DNA of 12,349 bases from Anaerolineales bacterium (GTDB lineage: Bacteria; Chloroflexota; Anaerolineae; Anaerolineales; Villigracilaceae). Position 1 is the first letter of the stretch. Each line of letters opens with the position of its first letter. Below are positions 6,802 through 12,349 of this stretch, in pieces. The stretch is from positions 1 to 12,349 of the forward strand of contig JAICRQ010000047.1 of the NCBI GenBank assembly GCA_025966435.1. Reading direction: 5' to 3'. The position numbers and the translations under genes are program-made. The notes under the pieces were generated by a model that ran no database searches, was not told the DNA's origin, and saw nothing but the letters and a program-made list of their open reading frames with translations.

Positions 6802-6890
6802 CGGTGAGGACACGAAAGGCAAAGTCAAAATCCTTAGTGTTCTTCTCGCAGTGCCTGCCAGGGCAGGTGTGGTGTCCTTGGTGGTAAGAA
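6800..6890. repeat. Possible degenerate dispersed intergenic repeat
   Basis: Between polA and the TPR gene the plus strand shows AGGACACGAAAGG, CCTTAGTGTTCTTCTCG and GGTGTCCTTGGTGG. These resemble the CCAAGGACACnAAGG-type intergenic repeats that I recall from several bacterial genomes. A short near-palindrome, CCTGCC-AG-GGCAGG (6854-6867), sits inside. Only one copy is in the window, so dispersal cannot be shown here. Confidence 0.3.
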
Positions 6891-6895
6891 AGTCT

Positions 6896-9700
6896 CTATA
6901 TCGGATTTGTATCGCCCCAGTTCGTGCCGTAGCGTGCTTCGGTTAAGAGCGGGATGCTCAAGGGATAGGCATTTGCCATCACTTCCTGTACTACGTGTGC
7001 CGTTTCCTTTACTTCCGTTTTGGGGACTTCGAACACAAGCTCATCGTGCACCTGCAGGAGCATTTTCGCTTTTAGTCCGGCGGCTTTTAGTGCCGGGGCA
7101 ATTTTTAGCATGGCAAGTTTCATGATATCCGCCGCGGTGCCCTGGACCGGAGCATTGATCGCCTCCCGTTCCTCACGGTTCTTAACCTGAACGTTGGCTC
7201 TGCCCTGCAATGCGGGGAAGTACCGTCTGCGCCCAAGCAATGTTTCCACATACCCCTGTTGTGCAGCCTGCTTACGGATTCCATCCAGGTATCGTTTGAC
7301 ACCGGGAAATTGCTCGAAGTACGCTTTGACGAACGTCTCTGCCTCGGCGAGAGTCAGATCTGTGTAGCGGGTCAGCCCAAACACAGACATGCCGTAAATG
7401 AGCCCGAAGTTGATTCCTTTGGAACGACGCCGCATTTGTTTGGTCACTTCGTCCGGTTTCACGCCGAAGATGGCGACTGCTGTCGCTGTGTGGATGTCTT
7501 GCCCTGCGCGGAATGCCGCCAGCATGTTCTCATCCTGCGCCATGTGGGCGACGATGCGCAGCTCGATCTGCGAGTAATCTACCGAGAGCAGCACGTGACC
7601 TTTGTTCGCGACGAAACCATTTCGCAACCGCCTGCCTTCCTCGCTGCGAATCGGGATGTTTTGCAGATTGGGGTTCGACGATGACAGGCGCCCCGTTACA
7701 GCACCAATCTGACTGTAGTTTGTGTGCACACACCCGGTTTCCGAATTGATCGCGGCTTGTAACGCATCCACATACGTGGATTTGAGCTTGGAAAGCTCGC
7801 GATGCTCCAGAATCAGATCGACCACGGAATGTTTGCCGCGTAACAGATCCAGCACACCGGCTGCTGTAGAGAAATGTCCGCTGGCAGTTTTGTTGCCGCG
7901 GTCAGGCGGCTCGAGACCGAGCTGCTTGAAGAGGACATCCGAGAGCTGCTGCGTGGAGTTGATATTGAACGGCTTACCGACCAGTTCATAGACCTGCTTT
8001 TCAATCTCATTCATCCTCTTCTGTAGACGTTTGCCAGTTTCCTGAAAGAAGGGCAGGTCCAGCGAAATACCATTCATTTCCATGTCTGCCAGGACAGGTG
8101 TCAGAGGTAAGTCAATTTCCTCAAGTAATTTTTCGCCATTGACACGCCGTAGACCTTGCTGCTGAATCGGCATGAGACGCAGCGTCACTTCAGCATCTGC
8201 CACGGCATATGGCGCCGCGGATTCGATAGCGACCTCATCCATCGTGATCTGCTTCTTCCCTTTGCCGATCAATTCTTCGATGTGGGTCATTTCTTCGCCC
8301 AGTTTGTTGAATGCCATATTCTTTAACCCCATGCTGCGCGAAGAGGGATCGATGATGAATTCCGCCAGCATGGTATCAAAGGTGAGGGGTGAAACGCGCA
8401 GTCCATGCCTTGCCAGGACGATGTAATCATACTTTGCGTTGTGCGCGATCTTACCGATCTTTGGGTCGGTGAGGGGACCTTTGAGCAAGGCAAGCACTTG
8501 TTCCAACGGAAGGTTCGCCCCGGCGCGATGGCCGGTGGGAATGTAGTACCCTTCGCCCTCCTGGATCGCCAGTGAGATGCCGACGATCTCTGCCTTCATC
8601 TCTTCCGTGGATGTGGTTTCCGTATCGAACGAAATGACTTGCGCTTTATTAAGTTTTTTAACAAGCTCTGTAAGCTTTTTCTCTGTGTCAACAATTTTGA
8701 CTTCGATATCGAGGGTTGTAGCTGGTGTATATACCACCGCAGGTTGCGCTTGATCCGCTCCACTCGCAAACAGCGTCATCTGGTCTCCGGGTTTGAGGGA
8801 GGCGGCTGCGATGGTAGCTCCGTCTTTTCCGGCAATTCGATCGAGCGTCTTGATCAGCGAACGAAATTCCAGTTCCTGAAAAATTTTCTCAATTGCAGGA
8901 AGGTCTAATTCCTGCGCTTTCGCATGCTCGAGGTCGAGCTTGATGTTGAGGTTCGTCTTGATCTGGGCGAGCTCACGGCTGAGGAACGCGTTCTCGCGGT
9001 TCTGCTCGAGCTTTGTTCGCCAGCGATTTTCCACCTGGTCAATGCTTTGATAGATATTGTCGAGCGTTTCGAATTTTTGAATCAATGAGATCGCGGTCTT
9101 TTCGCCGATGCCCGCCACGCCAGGAATGTTATCGGATTTGTCCCCGACGAGCGCTTTGTAGTCCACCACCTGCGCGGGTGGGACGCCGAGCTTTTTGACC
9201 ACGTCTTCATCCGTAATGTAGTTCTGGTCGTCTCCAGCCAGATACACCGTGGTGCGCTCATTGACGAGCTGCAGAAGATCGCGGTCGCCGGTGATGATCT
9301 TGATCCCCAGCCCCTGCTCCGCCGCGGTGCGTGCGATCGAGCCGAGCACATCGTCAGCTTCGTAGCCTTCCATCTCGAGGCGGGGAATATTGAAGGCATC
9401 GATCATGGCGCGGATGCGCCCAATCTGCGGGCTGAGGTCGTCTGGCATCTTGGCGCGCGTGCCTTTATAGGCAGGGAAAATTTTGTCGCGGAAGGTCTTG
9501 CCAGTATCGAAGGCGACTGCAATGTAATCCGGTTTTTCCTGTTCGATGATGCGGAGCAGTTCGCGGGCGAATCCATAGGTGCCAGCGGTTGGCTCCCCCT
9601 TGGACGTCTGCCAGCGCGCGCTGCTGCCGCCAGCGGTGAGTGCGAAGTACATGCGATAAGCGAGTGCGTGTCCGTCAATCAGGTAAAGTGTAGAAGGCAT
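6896..9700 (-). CDS. polA: DNA polymerase I, three-domain, proofreading type
   Basis: A 934-residue family A polymerase for Okazaki-fragment processing and repair synthesis. Residues 1-290 are the 5'-3' flap nuclease (LIDGHALAYR, VAFDTGKTFR, MEGYEADDVLGS, ITGDRDLLQLV, GDKSDNIPGVAGIGEKTA). Residues about 330-515 are the 3'-5' exonuclease with its acidic residues intact: FDTET (D359, E361), N421-AKY-D425, and Y498-AVA-D502. The polymerase follows with TGRLSSSNPNLQNIP (669-683), motif A VDYSQIELR (D708), motif B RRRSKGINFGLIYG (K761), QGTAADIMK, and motif C QVHDELVFEV (D886, E887). Length equals that of classic three-domain enzymes, so nothing is missing. The ribosome binding site before ATG 9700 is weak (only GGA about eight bases upstream). 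The gene lies downstream of the receiver/Roadblock/Y1-like gene on the same strand, separated by 173 bases holding three hairpins. Confidence 0.98.
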   Translation of the reverse strand: MPSTLYLIDGHALAYRMYFALTAGGSSARWQTSKGEPTAGTYGFARELLRIIEQEKPDYIAVAFDTGKTFRDKIFPAYKGTRAKMPDDLSPQIGRIRAMIDAFNIPRLEMEGYEADDVLGSIARTAAEQGLGIKIITGDRDLLQLVNERTTVYLAGDDQNYITDEDVVKKLGVPPAQVVDYKALVGDKSDNIPGVAGIGEKTAISLIQKFETLDNIYQSIDQVENRWRTKLEQNRENAFLSRELAQIKTNLNIKLDLEHAKAQELDLPAIEKIFQELEFRSLIKTLDRIAGKDGATIAAASLKPGDQMTLFASGADQAQPAVVYTPATTLDIEVKIVDTEKKLTELVKKLNKAQVISFDTETTSTEEMKAEIVGISLAIQEGEGYYIPTGHRAGANLPLEQVLALLKGPLTDPKIGKIAHNAKYDYIVLARHGLRVSPLTFDTMLAEFIIDPSSRSMGLKNMAFNKLGEEMTHIEELIGKGKKQITMDEVAIESAAPYAVADAEVTLRLMPIQQQGLRRVNGEKLLEEIDLPLTPVLADMEMNGISLDLPFFQETGKRLQKRMNEIEKQVYELVGKPFNINSTQQLSDVLFKQLGLEPPDRGNKTASGHFSTAAGVLDLLRGKHSVVDLILEHRELSKLKSTYVDALQAAINSETGCVHTNYSQIGAVTGRLSSSNPNLQNIPIRSEEGRRLRNGFVANKGHVLLSVDYSQIELRIVAHMAQDENMLAAFRAGQDIHTATAVAIFGVKPDEVTKQMRRRSKGINFGLIYGMSVFGLTRYTDLTLAEAETFVKAYFEQFPGVKRYLDGIRKQAAQQGYVETLLGRRRYFPALQGRANVQVKNREEREAINAPVQGTAADIMKLAMLKIAPALKAAGLKAKMLLQVHDELVFEVPKTEVKETAHVVQEVMANAYPLSIPLLTEARYGTNWGDTNPI

Positions 9701-9744
9701 GTGTAAATCCAGTTGTCAGTATGGTTTTTAAGTCACTTGATGTT

Positions 9745-9799
9745 CCGATGGCAGTTCAACTGCCATCGGGATGATGCCCAGCAGTTGAACTGCTGGGCA
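9745..9799. repeat. Pair of adjacent inversely oriented palindromes (REP/BIME-like)
   Basis: Palindrome 1 has arms CCGATGGCAGT (9745-9755) and ACTGCCATCGG (9759-9769) around TCA. Palindrome 2 has arms TGCCCAGCAGT (9775-9785) and ACTGCTGGGCA (9789-9799) around TGA. Both are perfect 11-bp stems with three-base loops and are separated by five bases. They share the 13-base core GCAGTTCAACTGC, which reads on the plus strand in the first and the minus strand in the second. The outer stems differ, so this is not a simple duplication. They sit between the Y1-transposase-like gene and polA. A REP/BIME-like element, regulatory hairpins or a processing site are all possible. Confidence 0.8.
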
Positions 9800-9827
9800 A
9801 ACTCTATTCTATAGTTTTAAATAGAAA

Positions 9828-9848
9828 CGCGGAGTATTATACTCCGCG
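9828..9848 (-). terminator. Hairpin after the receiver/Roadblock/Y1-like gene
   Basis: Perfect 9-bp stem CGCGGAGTA (9828-9836) / TACTCCGCG (9840-9848) with loop TTA. It lies 25 bases beyond the stop codon at 9874. On the minus strand it is followed by GTTTCTATTTAAAAC, a T-rich tail that suits an intrinsic terminator. It has a three-base loop like the palindrome pair but a different stem sequence. Confidence 0.6.
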
Positions 9849-9873
9849 CTCATAAACTTATTATGAGTTGGGC

Positions 9874-11511
9874 TCAACGCGAGGGGATGTTATTTCTTGG
9901 CTGTGAATAGCCCTGGCGCGTACGGGTCTGCTTGATGTAATCCTTCACCAGCTGCGGCGGATGCGGCTGTGTGCCGCCCATGATCAGATATCCCGGCGCC
10001 CAGAAATCGCCAGACGGATTTTCCTTCTTCAGCTTTGTAAACTCGGTGAATATCTTTTCGGACGTCTGCTGGCGGATGATGCGCATCAGATATCCAGGCG
10101 ACGTTGCCGGAGGCACGTTCAACACCCACTGCACATATTCCGGACGTACAGCCAGATATTCCAGCCGCCAGCCAAAGGCAATGCAAATCTGCGGCAGCCA
10201 TTCCGAAAGCCGATCCGACATATCGCCGGTGAGATAATGGTTACTGAAACGCGGCACCAGTAAACAGGCATAGGTGAGGTTATAGAGACCCGGGGAGATC
10301 GGCTCGAGCATCACGCGTCCAGCTACCTCCGTGATCGAATGCGGGCGTGTCTCATCCAGCTCACCCGGCATGGGCCTGCGGATGGGTGTTTCGGGACGTC
10401 GACGCGACTTGGAAGGCATCGTCGCGTCAAAGTCTTCCACCACGTGTTCCACGGTCTGTTCATTATCCTGATTGGATACCAGCAAATCATTGGTGTGTAC
10501 CGCAGGGGAGCTCTCGCGGCTGTACTGTCTTGAGCGTGAAGGAATAGGAGGCGGGGTGAACTCCTCCTGTTCCTCGAGCGGGAAGAGTCCGGGTTCGGGC
10601 CGCGGTGGCGGGACATCCGAAAGAATTTCGGCAATGCTCGGGATGTCCAGGTCCTGGCTGCTGTCATCGTCCACATATTCCGTGGGCACATCGTAGGTTG
10701 CAGGCAAAGGCTTCTGATTGACAGGTGGTTCCGCTACCTCGGGGGATTGCGTGGAAAGCTGGTTTACCAACTGCCCCGCCTGTGAGCGGATCGTGCTGAA
10801 AGGCGTCTCGGCATCAAAGACCAGAGCCAGTACCACATCATCTGCCAGGCGTGTGGCATAGAGCATGTGCTCCGCCTTCGTTGCCTCCAAACGTACAAAG
10901 CGCAGCAGGTCGCTTCCCTTTTGTCCATCCCAGTGACGGGTTACTGCCACTGCCAATTCCTTGGCCGCGCCCTGCGAAAGCTGACCTGCATACGCCCACA
11001 GACTATCGCCGCGGGTGATGAGGGCTGCCTGCGCGGAGGATTCAAGCGTCAGCCGGGTGAGATGCTGCGCGGCTCGGGTCACATCTCCCAGCCAGGGAAG
11101 GGAGGAATTGTTCGTCTGAACGTCCGGGTGGTGATCGGGAGTGGGGGAGTACTTAGAAGGAGGCATGGAGTTGTTGTCTAGCATGTTCAATATATCCGGT
11201 AAAAAGTATGGCTTGGGAGAGAGCATCCAGGGATGGAGCTCATCCATGACGGGAGTTGTCCCTTCCCGGGAGAACACAATGAACCTGATCTCCGGGTTCA
11301 GCATCCGCAGCGCCTGACCAATTTCCAGGACAGCCCGATATCCAAGATCCATATCCAGGAAGGCGAGTGAGGAATTTTCCTCGTCGGCGCGAACGACGGA
11401 TTCGCCCTTTCCTTTGGTGATCTGGACCCGGTAACCTTCCTGTTCGAGCCCGTGGAGCAGTACTTGTGCGAACTTCGTATCTGTACTGACGATCAGCAAG
11501 CTTTTCGTCAT
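9874..11511 (-). CDS. Receiver-like / Roadblock / inactivated Y1-transposase-domain fusion protein
   Basis: A 545-residue multidomain protein. Residues 1-113 resemble a response-regulator receiver: LLIVSTD, candidate phospho-acceptor D53 in AFLDMDLG, S81, and K100-P101. The acidic pair after strand 1 is replaced by S9-T10, so it may be a pseudo-receiver. Residues about 137-253 look like a Roadblock/LC7 domain (QAALITRGDSLWAYAG, then DDVVLALVFDAETPFSTIR). Residues 255-390 are a Pro/acidic, apparently disordered linker with a basic patch at 367-380. Residues about 400-530 match the IS200/Y1 transposase fold: YNLTYACLLVP, a helix LSEWLPQICIAFGWRLEYLAV, RPEYVQWVLNVPP where active enzymes have PDHVHLFV, then FWAPGYLIMGG and DYIKQ. 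The two HUH histidines are Y459 and Q461; the candidate catalytic tyrosine Y525 is kept. A nucleic-acid-binding regulator derived from TnpA is inferred. A weak near-leaderless promoter (TACACT at 11526-11521) precedes it. Confidence 0.82.
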   Translation of the reverse strand: MTKSLLIVSTDTKFAQVLLHGLEQEGYRVQITKGKGESVVRADEENSSLAFLDMDLGYRAVLEIGQALRMLNPEIRFIVFSREGTTPVMDELHPWMLSPKPYFLPDILNMLDNNSMPPSKYSPTPDHHPDVQTNNSSLPWLGDVTRAAQHLTRLTLESSAQAALITRGDSLWAYAGQLSQGAAKELAVAVTRHWDGQKGSDLLRFVRLEATKAEHMLYATRLADDVVLALVFDAETPFSTIRSQAGQLVNQLSTQSPEVAEPPVNQKPLPATYDVPTEYVDDDSSQDLDIPSIAEILSDVPPPRPEPGLFPLEEQEEFTPPPIPSRSRQYSRESSPAVHTNDLLVSNQDNEQTVEHVVEDFDATMPSKSRRRPETPIRRPMPGELDETRPHSITEVAGRVMLEPISPGLYNLTYACLLVPRFSNHYLTGDMSDRLSEWLPQICIAFGWRLEYLAVRPEYVQWVLNVPPATSPGYLMRIIRQQTSEKIFTEFTKLKKENPSGDFWAPGYLIMGGTQPHPPQLVKDYIKQTRTRQGYSQPRNNIPSR

Positions 11512-11602
11512 ATCTCGTAAAGTGTATCACGTCACAAGTTCACAAGCAAGCCGGAGGTACCAGCTTCTTTGCAAAAATGTGAAGATTCTCTTAAATTTGT
11601 CT

Positions 11603-11638
11603 AATCAACTTGATTTTCGTCTTTTTTTATGCTATCAA
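11603..11638 (+). promoter_or_regulatory. Promoter of the MBL-fold hydrolase gene
   Basis: TTGATT (11610-11615) and TATCAA (11633-11638) are separated by exactly 17 bases and each match the consensus at four of six positions. Transcription would begin near 11645, about 19 bases before the ATG. The -35 element overlaps a small dyad, AATCAA-C-TTGATT (11603-11615), that could be an operator. The 11512-11663 gap separates two divergent genes and shows no further gene. Confidence 0.5.
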
Positions 11639-11663
11639 TAGAAAAAATTCACAAGGGATATGA

Positions 11664-12349
11664 ATGCACCGAGAACGAGTTTCCGAAAATGTCTTTTGGT
11701 TTCAGAGTGAAATTTACGCTCAAGTAACGGCGGGAGTGGTAGCGGGTCCCCAGTGGGCAGTGGTGATCGATACGCTGGCTTTGCCAGATGAGACGCTTAG
11801 TATCCGTGAATTCATCGAACATGAATTGAATGTTCCGGTGCGCTACGTGATCAACACGCATTATCACGCAGATCATGCCTGGGGAAATTGCTTTTTTCCG
11901 GGCGCGACGGTAATCGCCCATGCCCGTTGCCGTGACCTATTGATCGAGCGCGGCATTCCATCCCTGGAGGCGGCGCAGAAGCAAAACCCTGCGCTGCGCC
12001 AGGTGAAGATCATCCTGCCGCACATGACGTTTTCGCAGGGCGAAGTTACCCTGCGGGTGGGCAAGAAGAACTTGATCATCTCGCCGGCACTGGGGCACAG
12101 TCCTGATGGGATTGCCGTCCTGGTAGAGGAAGACCGTATCCTCTTTGCGGGTGATTCTTTCATGCCGCTTCCGTATATTGTCGATGGCGATATCGATGAG
12201 ATTATGACTTCCATCAAGCAGATCGGCAAAATGGGGCTTGAAAACATTGTGCAGGGACATGGTGACATTATCCTGCGTGGGGAGATCGACGCAGCAGTAA
12301 AAGAGAATCTGAACTACCTCGCCACGATCAAGAAATCCGTCCGGGCGGC
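11664..12349 (+). CDS. MBL-fold metallo-hydrolase, cut by window end
   Basis: An open frame of 228 codons from ATG 11664 that runs off the window end without a stop. It has the metallo-beta-lactamase fold signature: T-H-Y-H-A-D-H (H66, H68, D70, H71) followed by WGN, then LGHSPDG (H145), FAGDS (D164) and QGHGD (H199). All six metal ligands for a binuclear zinc site are therefore visible, and an active hydrolase is likely. There is no signal peptide, so it should be cytoplasmic. The HYHADHAWGN variant and short core resemble general MBL hydrolases of the glyoxalase II / quinoprotein-relay type, but the substrate cannot be read from the sequence. AAGGGA at 11653-11658 supports the start. Family length suggests only a few dozen residues are missing. 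It is divergent from the receiver/Roadblock/Y1-like gene. Confidence 0.9.
   Translation, partial: MHRERVSENVFWFQSEIYAQVTAGVVAGPQWAVVIDTLALPDETLSIREFIEHELNVPVRYVINTHYHADHAWGNCFFPGATVIAHARCRDLLIERGIPSLEAAQKQNPALRQVKIILPHMTFSQGEVTLRVGKKNLIISPALGHSPDGIAVLVEEDRILFAGDSFMPLPYIVDGDIDEIMTSIKQIGKMGLENIVQGHGDIILRGEIDAAVKENLNYLATIKKSVRA

Noticed and set aside
6896..9700. Proofreading-deficient DNA polymerase I
   Set aside because: All exonuclease acidic residues (D359, E361, D425, D502) are present, so the usual Gram-positive type loss does not apply.
9745..9848. CRISPR array or tandem repeat array
   Set aside because: Only two related palindromes with differing outer arms and a five-base gap; no spacer-repeat periodicity.
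9745..11511. Intact IS200/IS605-type insertion sequence
   Set aside because: The Y1-like domain is fused to two signalling domains, lacks the HUH histidines, has no TnpB, and palindromes occur on one side only.

Overview
The window looks like a chromosomal segment from an aerobic or facultative member of the Chloroflexota, probably class Anaerolineae. This is an inference. It rests on an XRE regulator with the TPR C-terminus common in that phylum, Roadblock and receiver domains combined in one protein, large TPR proteins, and a COX15-type heme A synthase. No rRNA, tRNA, CRISPR array or intact insertion sequence was seen.

Left part (1-3087): two paralogous lipoprotein genes (47-592 and 2456-2998, both +) flank a 49-residue predicted membrane protein (938-1087, +) and an XRE-TPR transcription factor (1149-2336, -, TTG start). 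The regulator looks like an XRE/NB-ARC/TPR protein that has lost its ATPase. Three terminator-like hairpins in this part share the stem core GTGACCG(A/G)G. A GTGTCGC/GCGACAC dyad between the regulator and the second lipoprotein is a candidate operator, and one half-site recurs upstream of the small gene. This could be a small self-regulated cell-surface module, but no function can be assigned from sequence.

Middle part (3091-9700, all -): in transcription order, DNA polymerase I with all three enzymatic domains intact, a 772-residue TPR scaffold protein with a probably leaderless promoter, and heme A synthase (ctaA) with its own extended -10 promoter. These are ordinary chromosomal genes.

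Right part (9745-12349): the most unusual gene is at 9874-11511 (-). It encodes a degenerate receiver domain, a Roadblock/LC7-like domain, a long disordered linker and a C-terminal domain that matches the IS200/Y1 (TnpA/RAYT) transposase fold. Its HUH motif has been lost but the candidate catalytic tyrosine is kept. It reads as a transposase domesticated into a regulatory protein. Just downstream, before polA, lie two adjacent near-perfect palindromes with the same 13-bp core in opposite orientation, like a REP/BIME pair, and then a third hairpin that may be the gene's terminator. TnpA/RAYT proteins recognise hairpins of this sort, so the protein and the palindromes together are the best candidate here for an undescribed system. 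A divergent MBL-fold hydrolase gene starts at 11664 (+) and runs off the window end.
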